DNA of 64,000 nucleotides from Halictus rubicundus (taxonomy: Eukaryota > Arthropoda > Insecta > Hymenoptera > Halictidae): contig NW_027488704.1 of the NCBI RefSeq assembly GCF_050948215.1, positions 248,001-312,000 of the forward strand, written 5' to 3'. The notes under the pieces are model-generated. The model saw only the letters and a list, made by a program, of their open reading frames with translations, was not told where the DNA came from and ran no database searches. Numbering within the stretch: the first letter of the stretch is position 1; each line of letters opens with the position of its first letter. The position numbers and the translations under genes are program-made. Of this stretch, positions 42,201 to 56,350 are shown piece by piece.

Positions 42201-43192
42201 ATCCTAACCTAACCTCTATCCTATCCTATCCTCTATCCTATCCTATCCTCAATCCAATCCTATCCTCTATCCTATCCTATCCTCTATCCTATCTTATCCT
42301 CTATCCTATCCTGTACTCTATTCTATCCTATCCTCTATCTTATCCTATCCACTATCCTATCATATCCTCAATCCAATCCTATACTCTATCCTATCCTCTC
42401 CTCAATCCTATACTATCCTCAATCCTAACCTATCCTCTATCCTATCCTATTCTCTATCCTATCCTGTCCTCTATCCTATCCTATCCTCAATCCAATCCTA
42501 TACTCTATCCTATCCTATCCTCTATCCTATCTTATCCTCTATCCTATCCTGTACTCTATTCTATCCTATCCTCTATCTTATCCTATCCACTATCCTATCC
42601 TATCCTCAATCCAATCCTATCCTCCATCCTATCCAATCCCCTATCCTATCCTCAATCCTACCCTATCCTCATTCCTATCCTATCCTCAATCCTATCGTAT
42701 CCTCTATCCTATCCTGTACTGTATTCTATCCTATCCTCTATCCTATCCTCTCCTCAATCCTATCCTATCCTCTATCCTATCCTCTATCCTATCCTCTATC
42801 CTATCCTCTCCTCAATCCTATCCTATCCTCTATCCTATCCTATCCCCTATCCTATTCAATCTCATATCCTATCCTATCCTCTATCATATCCTATCCTCTA
42901 TCGTATCCTATCTTCTATCGTATCCTATCCTCTATCCTATCCAATCCTCTATCCTATCCTCTATCCTATCCTGTCCTGTATCCTATCCTATCCTCAATCC
43001 TATCCTATCCTATCCTCCATCCTATCCTATCCTCCATCCTATCCAATCCCCTATCCTATCCTCAATCCTATCCTATCCTCATTCCTATCCTATCCTCAAT
43101 CCTATCGTATCCTCTATCCTATAGTATCCTCTATACTATCCTATCCTCAATCCTATCCTATCCTCAATCCTAACCTATCCTCTACCCTATCC
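36251..43192 (+). repeat. Tandem higher-order unit, copy 2 (6942 bp, full length)
   Basis: This is the second, longer copy. It starts at AATTCTC directly after the end of copy 1 and ends at CTACCCTATCC (43192), followed by TATTCTC, where the repetition stops. The length 6942 equals the offset measured inside the right half, which fixes both edges to within a few bases. Differences from copy 1 are rare, for example TATATTC near 41379 against TATCCTC at 34437. Confidence 0.9.
39398..40040 (+). repeat. Segment of about 631 bp present only in copy 2 of the tandem unit
   Basis: Copy 1 jumps at about 33.09-33.11 kb from a CTCAATCCTATCC context straight to the TATCGTATCCTATCTTC context that copy 2 reaches only at about 40.04 kb. 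Both ends lie in nearly identical short satellite units, as expected for deletion by misaligned recombination or replication slippage. Exact edges cannot be fixed because of this microhomology. Confidence 0.75.
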
Positions 43193-44213
43193 TATTCTCT
43201 ATCCTATCCTATCCTCTATCCTATCCTATCCTCTATCCTATCCTCTATCCTATCCTATCCTCTACCCTATCCTATCTTCTATCCTATCCTATTCTCAACC
43301 CTATCCTATCCTATGCACTATCGTATGCTCTATCCGATCCTATCCCCTATCCTATCCTCTACCCTATCCTATCCTCAACCCTATAATACCATGTATCCTA
43401 TCCTATTCTCTATCCTATCCTATCCTATCCTCTATCGTATGCTCTATCCTATCCCATCCCCTATCCTATCCTATCCTCTATCCTATCCTATCGTCTATCC
43501 TATCCTATCCTCTATCCTATCATATCCTCTATCCCATCCTAATCTCTATCCTATCAATCCCCTATCCTATCCTCTATCCTATCCTATCCTCTATCCTATC
43601 CTATTCTCTATAAACCCTATCCTCTATCCTATAATATCCTCTATCCCATCCTAATCTCTATCCTATCAATCCCCTATCCTATCGTCTATCCTATCCTATC
43701 CTCTATCCTATCCAATTCTCTATCCTATCCTATCCTCTATCATATCCTATCCTCTATCCTATCCTATCCTCTATCCTATCCTATCCTCTATCCTATCCTC
43801 TCCTCAATCCTATCCTATCCTCAATCCTAACCTAACCTCTATCCTATCCTATTCTCTATCCTATCCTATCCTCTATCCTATCCTATCCTCTATCCTATCC
43901 TATTCTCTATCCTATCCTATCCTATGCACTATCGTATGCTCTATCCTATCCTATCCTCTATCCTATCCAATCCCCTATCCTATCCTCTACCCTATAATAC
44001 CATGTATCCTATCCTATTCTCTATCCTATCCTATCCTATCCTCTATCGTATGCTCTATCCTATCCTATCCACTATCCAATCCTATACTCTATCATATCCT
44101 ATCCCCTATCCTATCCTTAATCCTATCCTATCCTCAATCCTAACCTATCCTCTATCCTATCCTATTCTATATCCTATCCTATCCTCTATCCTATCCTATC
44201 CTCTATCCTATCC
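42800..44213 (+). repeat. Segmental duplication, 4.64-kb offset pair, first copy
   Basis: Variant order matches 47457-48853. The offset is 4657 on the left (CTGTCCTGTA at 42971 and 47628) and 4640 after a 17-bp single-unit deletion in the second copy near 47.8 kb (CTCAACCC at 43294 and 47934). The copy includes the variant CTATAAACCC near 43610. It overlaps the right end of the 6942-bp unit. Confidence 0.8.
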
Positions 44214-47200
44214 TATCCTCTATCCTATCTTATCCTCTATCCTATCCTGTCCTCTATTCTATCCTATCCTCTATCTTATCATATCCACTATCTTATCCTA
44301 TACTCTATCCTATCCTATCCTCTATCCTATCCTATCCTCTATCCTATCCTATCCTCTATCCTATAATATCCTCTATCCCATCCTAATCTCTATCCTATCA
44401 ATCCCCTATCCTATCGTCTATCCTATCCTATCCTCTATCCTATCCAATTCTCTATCCTATCCTATCCTCTATCATATCCTATCCTCTATCGTATCCTATC
44501 TTCTATCGTATCCTATCCTCTATCCTATCCAATCCTCTATCCTATCCTCTATCCTATCCTGTCCTCTATCCTATCCTATCCTCAATCCTATCCTATCCTA
44601 TCCTCCATCCTATCCTATCCTCCATCCTATCCAATCCCCTATCCTATCCTCATTCCTATCCTATCCTATCCTCAATCCTATCGTATCCTCTATCCTATAG
44701 TATCCTCTATCCTATCCTATCCTCTATCCTATCCTATCCTGAATCCTATCCTATCCTCAATCCTATCCTATCCTATCCTCTATCCTATCCTATCATCTAT
44801 CATATCCTATCCTCTATCCTATCCTATCGTCTATCCTATCCTATCCTCTATCCTATCCTATCCTCTATCCTATCCTCTCCTCAATCCTATCCTATCCTAT
44901 CCTCTATCCTATCCTCTATCCTATCCTCTCCTCAATCCTATCCTATCCTCTATCCTATCCTATCCCCTATCCTATTCAATCTCATATCCTATCCTATCCT
45001 CTATCATATCCTATCCTCTATCGTATCCTATCTTCTATCGTATCCTATCCTCTATCCTATCCTATCCTCTATCCTATCCTCTATCCTATCCTCTATCCTA
45101 TCCTCTACCCTATCCTATCCTCTATCCTATCCAATTCTCTATCCTATCCTATCCTCTATCATATCCTATCCTATATCCTATCCTATCGTCTATCCTATCC
45201 TATCCTCTATCCTATCCTATCCTCTATCCTATCCTCTCCTCAATCCTATCCTATCCTATCCTCTATCCTATCCTCTATCCTATCCTCTCCTCAATCCTAT
45301 CCTATCCTCTATCCTATCCTATCCTCTATCCTATTCAATCTCATATCCTATCCTATCCTCTATCATATCCTATCCTCTATCGTATCCTATCTTCTATCGT
45401 ATCCTATCCTCTATCCTATCCAATCCTCTATCCTATCCTCTATCCTATCCAATCCTCTATCCTATCCTATCCTCAATCCTATCCTATCCTATCCTCCATC
45501 CTATCCTATCCTCCATCCTATCCAATCCCCTATCCTATCCTCAATCCTATCCTATCCTATCCTATCCTCTATCTTTTGCTCTATCCTATCCTCTATCCTA
45601 TCCTATCCACAATCCAACCCTATCCTCTATCCTATAATATCCTCTATCCTATCCTATCCTATACTCTATCCTTTCCTCTATCCTATCCTCTATCCTATCC
45701 TATCCTCTATCCTATCCTCTCCTCTATCCTATCCTATCCTATCCTATCCTATCCTCTATCCTATCCTATACTCTATCCTATCCTATCCTCTATCCTATCC
45801 TATCCACTATCGTATGCTCTATCCTATCCAATCCCCTATCCTATCCTCTACCCTATCCTACCCTCAACCCTATAATACCATGTATCCTATCCTATTCTCT
45901 ATCCTATCCTATCCTATCCTCTATCGTATGCTCTATCCTATCCTATCCACTATCCTATCCTATCCTCTCTCCTATCCTATCGTCTATCCTATCCTATCCT
46001 CTATCCTATTATATCCTCTATCCTATCCTATCCTCTATCCTATCTTATCCTCTATCCTATCCTGTCCTCTATTCTATCCTATCCTCTATCTTATCATATC
46101 CACTATCCTATCCTATACTCTATCCTATTCTATCCTCTATCCTATCCTACCATCAATCCAATGCTATCCTCTATCCTATCCTATCCTCTATCGTATCCTA
46201 TCCTCTATCGTATCCAATCCTCTATCCTATCCTCTATCCTATCCTATCCTCTATCCTATCCTATCATCTATCCTATCCTATTCTCTATCCTATCCTATCC
46301 TCTATCCTATTCTATCCACTATCGTATGCTCTATCCTATCCAATCCCCTATCCTATCCTCTACCCTATCCTATCCTCAACCCTATAATACCATGTATCCT
46401 ATCCTATTCTCTATCCTATCCTATCCTATCCTCTATCGTATGCTCTATCCTATCCTATCCACTATCCTATCCTATCCTCTATCCTATCCTATCGTCTATC
46501 CTATCCTATCCTCTATCCTATCCTATCCTCTATCCCATCCTAATCTCTATCCTATCAATCCCCTATCCTATCCTCTATCCTATCCTATCCTCTATCCTAT
46601 CCTATTCTCTATAAACCCTATCCTCTATCCTATAATATCCTCTATCCCATCCTAATCTCTATCCTATCAATCCCCTATCCTATCGTCTATCCTATCCTAT
46701 CCTCTATCCTATCCAATTCTCTATCCTATCCTATCCTCTATCATATCCTATCCTCTATCCTATCCTATCCTCTATCCTATCCTATCCTCTATCCTATCCT
46801 GTCCTCAATCCTATCCTATCCTCAATCCTAACCTAACCTCTATCCTATCCTATTCTCTATCCTATCCTATCCTCTATCCTATCCTATCATCTATCCTATC
46901 CTATTCTCTATCCTATCCTATCCTCTATCCTATCCTATCCACTATCGTATGCTCTATCCTATCCAATCCCCTATCCTATCCTCTACCCTATCCTATCCTC
47001 AACCCTATAATACCATGTATCCTATCCTATTCTCTATCCTATCCTATCCTATCCTCCATCGTATGCTCTATCCTATCCTATCCACTATCCTATCCTATCC
47101 TCTATCCTATCCTATCGTCTATCCTATCCTATCCTCTATCCTATCCTATCCTCTATCCTATCCTATCCTCTATCCTATAATATCCTCTATCCCATCCTAA

Positions 47201-47456
47201 TCTCTATCCTATCAATCCCCTATCCTATCGTCTATCCTATCCTATCCTCTATCCTATCCAATTCTCTATCCTATCCTATCCTCTATCATATCCTATCCTC
47301 TATCCTATCCTATCCTCTATAATATCCTATCCTCTATCCTATCCTCTCCTCAATCCTATCCTATCCTCAATCCTAACCTAACCTCTATCCTATCCTATTC
47401 TCTATCCTATCCTATCCTCTATCCTATCCTATCCTCTATCCTATCCTATCCTCTAT
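44214..47456 (+). repeat. Satellite block with several 0.6-kb box-bearing units
   Basis: Units carrying the ATAATACCATG box recur near 45880, 46390 and 47010. The 45.8-46.65 kb part resembles segments at 5.36-6.3, 9.2-9.7, 33.9-34.4 and 40.8-41.3 kb, including the pair CAATGCTATCC and CTATAAACCC. A run near 45565 reads CTTTTGCTC, one of the few T-rich breaks. I see no gene or unique DNA. Confidence 0.7.
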
Positions 47457-48853
47457 CCTATCCTCTCCTCAATCCTATCCTATCCTCTATCCTATCCTAT
47501 CCTCTATCCTATTCAATCTCATATCCTATCCTATCCTCTATCATATCCTATCCTCTATCGTATCCTATCTTCTATCGTATCCTATCCTCTATCCTATCCA
47601 ATCCTCTATCCTATCCTCTATCCTATCCTGTCCTGTATCCTATCCTATCCTCAATCCTATCCTATCCTATCCTCCATCCTATCCTATCCTCCATCCTATC
47701 CAATCCCCTATCCTATCCTCAATCCTATCCTATCCTCATTCCTATCCTATCCTCAATCCTATCGTATCCTCTATCCTATAGTATCCTCTATACTATCCTA
47801 TCCTCAATCCTAACCTATCCTCTACCCTATCCTATTCTCTATCCTATCCTATCCTCTATCCTATCCTATCCTCTATCCTATCCTCTATCCTATCCTATCC
47901 TCTACCCTATCCTATCTTCTATCCTATCCTATTCTCAACCCTATCCTATCCTATGCACTATCGTATGCTCTATCCGATCCTATCCCCTATCCTATCCTCT
48001 ACCCTATCCTATCCTCAACCCTATAATACCATGTATCCTATCCTATTCTCTATCCTATCCTATCCTATCCTCTATCGTATACTCTATCCTATCCCATCCC
48101 CTATCCTATCCTATCCTCTATCCTATCCTATCGTCTATCCTATCCTATCCTCTATCCTATCCTATCCTCTATCCCATCCTAATCTCTATCCTATCAATCC
48201 CCTATCCTATCCTCTATCCTATCCTATCCTCTATCCTATCCTATTCTCTATAAACCCTATCCTCTATCCTATAATATCCTCTATCCCATCCTAATCTCTA
48301 TCCTATCAATCCCCTATCCTATCGTCTATCCTATCCTATCCTCTATCCTATCCAATTCTCTATCCTATCCTATCCTCTATCATATCCTATCCTCTATCCT
48401 ATCCTATCCTCTATCCTATCCTATCCTCTATCCTATCCTCTCCTCAATCCTATCCTATCCTCAATCCTAACCTAACCTCTATCCTATCCTATTCTCTATC
48501 CTATCCTATCCTCTATCCTATCCTATCCTCTATCCTATCCTATTCTCTATCCTATCCTATCCTATGCACTATCGTATGCTCTATCCTATCCTATCCTCTA
48601 TCCTATCCAATCCCCTATCCTATCCTCTACCCTATAATACCATGTATCCTATCCTATTCTCTATCCTATCCTATCCTATCCTCTATCGTATGCTCTATCC
48701 TATCCTATCCACTATCCAATCCTATACTCTATCATATCCTATCCCCTATCCTATCCTTAATCCTATCCTATCCTCAATCCTAACCTATCCTCTATCCTAT
48801 CCTATTCTATATCCTATCCTATCCTCTATCCTATCCTATCCTCTATCCTATCC
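47457..48853 (+). repeat. Segmental duplication, 4.64-kb offset pair, second copy
   Basis: This is the partner of 42800-44213. It differs by single bases, such as TATACTC for TATGCTC near 48080, and by the loss of one 17-bp unit. It ends near 48853, where CCCCTATCC leads into a new subfamily rich in TTTCCTCTATAATATCG. Confidence 0.8.
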
Positions 48854-51300
48854 TATCCCCTATCCTATCCTCTATCCTATCCTATTCTCTATCCTATCCT
48901 TTCCTCTATAATATCGTATCTTCTATCGCATCCTATCCTCTATCAAATCCTATCCTCTATCCTATCCAATCTCATATATTATCCTATCCTCTATCATATC
49001 CTAATCCTCTATCGTATCCTCAATCCTATCCTATCCTCTATCCTATCCTATCCTCTATGCTATCCTATCCTCTATCCTATTCTATCCTCTATCCTATCCA
49101 ATCCCCTATCCTATCCTCTATCCTCTATTATCCTCTACCCCATAATACCATGTATCCTATCCTATTCTCCATCCTATCCTATCCTATCCTCTATCGTATG
49201 GTCTATCCTATCCTATCAACTATCCTATCCTATCCTCAATCCTATCCTATCCTCTATCATATCCCACCCTCTATCCTATCCTATCCTATCCTATCCTCTA
49301 TCCTATCCTATCCTCTATCGTATGCTATATCGTATCCTATCCTCTATCGTATGCTATATCGTATCCTATCCTCTATCGTATCCAATCTCCTATCCTATCC
49401 TCTATCGTATGCTACATCGTATCCTATCCTCTATCGTATCCAATCTCCTATCCTATCCTCTATCCTCTCCTATCCTCAATCCAATCCTATCCTCTATCGT
49501 ATCCTATCCTCTATCCTATCCAATCCTCTATCCCATTCTATTCTCTATCCTATCCTATCCTCAATCCAATCCTATCCTCTATCCTATCCTATACTCTATC
49601 CTATCCTATCCTCTATCGTATCCTATCCTCTATCCTATCCTGTCCTCTATCCTATTCTATTCTCTATCCTATCCTATCCTCAATCCAATCCTATCCTCTA
49701 TCCTATCCTATACTCTATCCTACCCTATCCTCTATCCTATCCAATCCCCTATCCTATCCTCTATCCTATCCTACCCTCTATCCTATCCTATCCTCTATCG
49801 TATGCTATATCGTATCCTATCCTCTATCGTATCCAATCCCCTATCCTATCCTCTATCCTCTCCTATACTCAATCCAATCCTATCCTCTATCCTATCCTAT
49901 CCTCTATCGTATCCTATCCTCTATCCTATCCAATCCTCTATCCCATTCTATCCTCTATCCTATCTTATCCTCAATCCGATCCTATCCTCTATCCTATCCT
50001 ATACTCTATCCTATCCTATCCTCTATCGTATCCTATCCTCTATCCTATCCTGTCCTCTATCCTATCCTATCCTATCCTCTATCCTATCCCATCCTCAATC
50101 CTATCCTTTCCTCTATCCTATAATCTATCCTATCCTATCCTCTCACTTATCCTATCCTCTATCCTATCCTATCCTCTACCCTATCCAATCCTCTATCCTA
50201 CCCTCTATCCTATCCTATCCTCTATCCTATCCTATTCTCTACCCTATCCTATCCTCTATCGTATCCTATCCTCTATCGTATGCTCTATCCTACCCTATCC
50301 TCTATCCTATCCAATCCCCTATCCTATCCTCTATCCTATCCTATCATCTATCCTATACTATCCTCTATCGTATGCTATATCGTATTCTGTCCACTATCGT
50401 ATGCTGTATCGTATCCTATCCTCTATCGTATCCGATCCTCAATCCTATACTATCCTCTATCCTATCCTATCCTGTATCCTATCCTATCCTCTATCCTATC
50501 CTATCCTCTATCGTATCCTATCCTCTATCCTATCCAATCCTCTATCCCATTCTATCCTCTATCCTATCCTATCCTCAATCCGATCCTATCCTCTATCCTA
50601 TCCTATTCTCTATCCTATCCTGTCCTCTATCCTATCCTATCCGCTATCCTATCCTATCCTCTATCCTATCCTACCCTCAATGCTATCCTATCCTCTATCC
50701 TATCGTATCCTCTATCCAATCCTATGCTCTATCCTATCCTCTATCCTATCCTTTCCTCTATAATATCGTATCTTCTATCGTATCCTATCCTCTATCCTAT
50801 CCTATTCTCTATCCTATCCTATCCTCTATCATATCCTATCCTCTATCCTATGCTATCCTCTATCCTATCCTATCCGCTATCCTATCTTACCCTCTATCCT
50901 ATCCTATCCTCTATCCTATCCTATCCTCTATCGTATGCTGGATCCTATCCTATCCTCTATCCTATCCTATCCTTAATCCTATCCTATCCTCTATCATATA
51001 CTATCCTCTATCCTATATTATCCTCTATCCTATCCTATCCTCTATCCTATATTATCCTCTATCCTATCCTGTCCTCTATTCTATCCTATCCTCTATCTTA
51101 TCCTATCCACTACCCTATCTTATCCTCTATCCTATCCTATCCTCTATCCTATCCTATCCTCTATCGTATCCGATCCTCAATCCTATACTATCCTCTATCC
51201 TATCCTATCCTGTATCCTATCCTATCCTCAATCCAATCCTATCCTCTATCCTATCCTATACTCTATCCTATCCTATCATCTATCCTATCCAATCCTCTAT
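48854..51300 (+). repeat. Satellite block of the GTATGCTATATCG subfamily
   Basis: This part is marked by TATCGTATGCTATATCG (for example near 49318, 49345, 49800 and 50370) and by TTTCCTCTATAATATCG. I could not pair it with a long partner elsewhere in the window, although short pieces recur at 54-55 kb. It is the most diverged satellite subfamily here. I see no gene in it. Confidence 0.7.
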
Positions 51301-53690
51301 CCTATCCTCAATCTTATCCTATCCTCCATCCTATCCTATCCTCCATGCTATCCTATCCTCCATCCTATCCTATCCTCCATGCTATCCTATCCTCTATGCT
51401 ATCCTATCCTCTATCCTATTCTATCCTCTATCCTATCCTATCCTCAATCCAATCCTATCCTCTATCCTATCCTATCCTCTATCGTATCCTATCCTCTATC
51501 CTATCCTATCCTCTATCGTATCTTATCCTCTATCCTATCCTATCCTCTATCCTATCCAATCTCATATCCTATCCAATCTCATATCCTATCCTCCATCATG
51601 TCCTATCCTCTATCGTATCCTATCCTCAATCCTATCGTATCCTTTCTCCTATAGTATCCTCTATCCTATCCTATCCTCTATCCTATCCTCTCCTCTATCC
51701 TATCCTATCCTCTATATTATCATATCCTCTATCCTATCCTATCCTCTATCCTATCCTCCATCCTATCCTTTCCTCTATAATATCGTATCTTCTATCGTAT
51801 CTAATCCTCTATCCTATCCTATCCTCTATCCTATCCTATCCTTTATCCAATTCAATCTCATATCCTATCCTATCCTCTATCATATCCTATCCTCTATAGT
51901 ATCCTATCCTATCCTCTATCCTATCCTATCCTATCCTCTATCCTATCCTATCCTCTATCCTATCCAATCCTCTATCCTATAATATCCTCTATCCCATCCT
52001 AATCTCTATCCTATCAATCCCCTATCCTATCCTCTACCCTATCCTATCCTCTATCCTATCTTATCCTCTATCCTATCCTAACCTATTCTCTATCATATCC
52101 TATCCTCTATCGTATCCTATATTCTATCCTATCCAATCCTCTATCCTATCTTCTATCCTATCCAATCCTCTATCCTCTCCTCTATCCTATCCTATCCTCT
52201 ACCCTATAATACCATGTATCCTATCCTATTCTCTATCCTATCCTATCCTATCCTCTATCTTATGCTCTACCCTATCCTATCAACTATCCTATCCTATCGT
52301 CAATCCTATCCTATCCTCTATCCTATCCTATTCTCTATTCTATCCTTTCCTCTATGCTACCCTATCCTCTATCCTATTCTATCCTCTATCCTATCTATAT
52401 TCTATCCAATCCTATTCTCTATCCTATCCTTTCCTCTATAATATCGTATCTTCTCTCGTATCCTATCCTCTATCCTATCCTATCCTCTATCCTATCCTAT
52501 CCTCTATCCTATCCTATCCTCAATCCTATTCTATCCTCTATCCTGTCCTATTCTCTATCCTATCCTTTCCTCTATAATATCGTATATTCTATCGTATCCT
52601 ATCCTCTATCCTATCCTATTCTCTGTCCTATCCTATTCTCTATCATATGCTATCCTCTGTCCTATCCTATTCTCTATCCTATCCTTTCCACTATAATATC
52701 GTATCTTCTATCGTATCCTATCCTCTATCCTATCCTATCCTCTATCCTATCCTATCCTCTATCCTATCCTATCCTCTATCCTATCCTATCCTCTATCCTA
52801 TCCTATCCTCTATCCTATCCTATCGTCTATCCTATCCTATCCTCTATCCTATCCAATCCCCTATCCTATCCTCTACCCTATAATACCATGTATCCTATCC
52901 TCTTCTCCATCCTATCCTATCCTATCCTCTATCGTTTGCTCTATCCTATCCTATCAACTATCCTATCCTATCCTCTATCATATCCTATCATCTATCGTAT
53001 CCTATCTTCTATCCTATCCAATCCTCTATCCTATCCTCAATCCTATTCTATCCTCTATCCTATCCTATCCTCTATCCTATAATACCATGTATCCTATCCT
53101 CTTCTCCATCCTATCCTATCCTATCCTCTATCGTTTGCTCTATCCTATCCTATCAACTATCCTATCCTATCCTCAATCTTATCCTATCCTCTATCATATC
53201 CTATACTCTATCCTATCCTATCCTCTATCCTATCCTATCCTCTATCCTATCCAATCCAGTATCCTATCCTCTGTCCTATCCTATTCTCTATCCTATCCTT
53301 TCCACTATAATATCGTATCTTCTATCGTATCCTATCCTCTATCCTATCCTATCCTCTATCCTATCCTATCCTCTATCCTATCCTATCCTCTATCCTACCC
53401 TATCCTCTATCCTATCCTATCCTCTATCATATCCTATCCTCTATCCTATCCTATCCTCTATCCTATCCTATCCTCTATCCTATCCTATCCTCTATCCTAT
53501 CCTATCCTCTATCCTATCCTATCCTCTATCCTATCCAATCTCATATACTATCCAATCTCATATTCTATCCTATCCTCTATCATATCCTATCATCTATCGT
53601 ATCCTATCTTCTATCCTATCCAATCCTCTATCCTATCCACAATCCTATTCTATCCTCTATCCTATCCTATCCTCTATGCTATCCTATCCT
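51301..53690 (+). repeat. Segmental duplication, 4.2-4.8 kb offset pair, first copy
   Basis: Anchors are CCATGCTATCC at 51377 (partner 55562, offset 4185), CCATCATG at 51593 (56379, offset 4786) and the right end at 53087 (57602, offset 4515). The changing offset shows indels: the second copy gained about 601 bp, including a 267-bp tandem duplication, then lost about 288 bp. The intact equivalent of the retroposon target is at 53673-53689. Confidence 0.82.
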
Positions 53691-53799
53691 CTATCCTATC
53701 CTATCCTCTATCCTATCCTATCCTCTATCCAATCCTATCCTCTATCCTATCCTATCGTCTATCCTATCCTATCCTCTATCCTATCCCATCCTCTATCCT

Positions 53800-55400
53800 A
53801 TCCTATCCTCTATCCTATCCCATCCTCAATCCTATCCTTTCCTCTATCCTATAATCTATCCTACCCTATCCTCTTACTTATGCTATCCTCTATCCTATCC
53901 TATCCTCTATCATATCCTATCATCTATCGTATCCAATCCTCTATCCTATCCTCAATTCTATCCTATCCTCTATCCTATCCTATCCTCTATGCAATCCTAT
54001 CCTCTATCCTATTCTATCCTCTATCCTATCCAATCCCCTATCCTATCCTCTATCCTCTCCTATCCTCTACCCCATAATACCATGTATCCTATCCTATTCT
54101 CCATCCTATCCTCTCCTATCCTCTTTCGTATGCTCTATCCTACCCTATCAACTATCCTATCCCATCCTCAATCCTATCCTTTCCTCTATCCTATAATCTA
54201 TCCTATCCTCTTACTTATCCTATCCTATCCTCTTTAGTATTCTCTATCCTATCCAATCCTCTATCCTATCCTATCCTCAATCCAATCGTATCCTCTATCC
54301 TATCCTATCAACTATCGTATCCTATCCTCTATCCTATCGAATCCTCTATCCTATTCCATCCTCTATCCTATCCTATCCTCAATACAATCCTATTCTCTAT
54401 CCTATCCATTCCTCTATAATATCGTATCTTCTCTCGCATCCTATCCTCTATCATATCCTATCCTTTATCCTATACAATCTCATATATTATCCTATCCTCT
54501 ATCATATCCTATCCTCTATCGTATCCTATCTTCTATCCTATCCAATCCTCTATCCTATCCTCAATCCTATCCTATCCTCTATCCTATCCTATCCTCTGTG
54601 CAATCCTATCCTCTATCCTATTCTATCCTCTATCCTATCCAATCCCATATCCTATCCTCTATCCTCTCCTATCCTCTACCCCATAATACCATGTATCCTA
54701 TCCTATTCTCCATCCTATCCTATCCTATCCTATCCTCTTTCGTATGCTCTATGCTATCCTATCAACTATCCTATCCTATCCTCAATCCTATCCTATCCTC
54801 TATCATATCCCATCCTCTATCCTATCCTATCCTCTATCTTATCCTATCCTCTATCGTATCCTATCCTCTATCCTATCCAATCCTCTATCCCATCCTCTAT
54901 CCTATCCTATCCTCTATCCTATCCTATCCTCTATCCTATCCAATCCTCTATCCTATTCTATCCTCTATCCTATCCTATCCTCAATCCAATCCTATCCTCT
55001 TATTAAACCTATCCTCTATCTTATCCTATCCTCTATCCAATCCTATCCTCTATCCTATCCTATCCTCTATCGTATCCTATCCTCTATCCTATCCAATCCT
55101 CTATCCCATCCTCTATCCTATCCTATCCTCTATCTTATCCTATCCTCTATCCTATCCTATCCTCTATCGTATCCTATCCTCTATCCTATCCAATCCTCTA
55201 TCCCATCCTCTATCCTATCCTATCCTCTATCTTATCCTATCCTCTATCCTATCCTATCCTCAATCCAATCATATCCTCTATCCTATCCTATCCTCTATCT
55301 TATCCTATCCTCTACCCTATCCAATAATCTATCCTATTCTATCCTGTATTCTATCCTATCCTCAATCCAATCCTATCCTCTATCCTATCCTATCCTCTAT
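53800..55400 (+). repeat. Segmental duplication, 8.1-kb offset pair, first copy
   Basis: This matches 61.93 kb to the window end. The offset is 8127 at CTGTGCAATCC (54598 against 62725), 8076 at TTATTAAACC (55000 against 63076) and 8622 at CAATCCAATCATATCC (55261 against 63883). The final jump of 546 bp is a tandem duplication in the second copy. Confidence 0.82.
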
Positions 55401-55825
55401 CCTATCCTATCCTCTATCCTATCCTATCCTCTATCCTATCCTATCCTCTATCGTATCCTATCATCTATCCTATTAAATCCTCTATCCTATCCTCAATCTT
55501 ATCCTATCCTCCATCCTATCCTATCCTCCATGCTATCCTATCCTCCATCCTATCCTATCCTCCATGCTATCCTATCCTCTATGCTATCCTATCCTCTATC
55601 CTATTCTATCCTCTATCCTATCCTATCCTCAATCCAATCCTATCCTCTATCCTATCCTATCCTCTATCGTATCCTATCCTCTATCCTATCCTATCCTCTA
55701 TCGTATCTTATCCTCTATCGTATCCTGCCCTCTATACTATCCTATCCTCTATCCTGTTCTATCCTCTATCCTATCTATCCTCAATCCAATCCTATCATCT
55801 ATCATATCCTATCCTCTATCGTATC

Positions 55826-56350
55826 CTATCCTCTATCCTATCTTATCCTCTATCCTATTCAATCCCCTATCCTATCCTCTGTCCTATCCTATCCACTATC
55901 ATATCCTTTCCTCTATAATATCGTATCTTCTATCCTATCCTATACTCTATCCTATCCTATCCTCTACCGTATCCTATCCTCTATCCTATCCTATCCTCTA
56001 TCCTATCCTATCCTCTATCCTATCTTATCCTCTATCCTATCCTGTCCTCTATCCTATCCTATCCTCTATCGTATCCTATCATCTATCCTATCCGATCCTC
56101 TATCCTATCTTATCCTCTATCCTATTCAATCCCCTATCCTATCCTCTGTCCTATCCTATCCACTATCATATCCTTTCCTCTATAATATCGTATCTTCTAT
56201 CCTATCCTATACTCTATCCTATCCTATCCTCTACCGTATCCTATCCTCTATCCTATCCTATCCTCTATCCTATCCTATCCTCTATCCTATCTTATCCTCT
56301 ATCCTATCCTGTCCTCTATCCTATCCTATCCTCTATCCTATCCAATCTCA
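55826..56350 (+). repeat. Local tandem duplication with 267-bp period
   Basis: TATTCAATCCCC followed by the CTCTGTCC variant occurs twice; the AATCCCCTAT landmark is at 55861 and 56128. TTTCCTCTATAATATCG and CTACCGTATCC are repeated at the same spacing. The unit is 267 bp and present twice here. The partner region near 51.5 kb does not show it. Confidence 0.85.
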
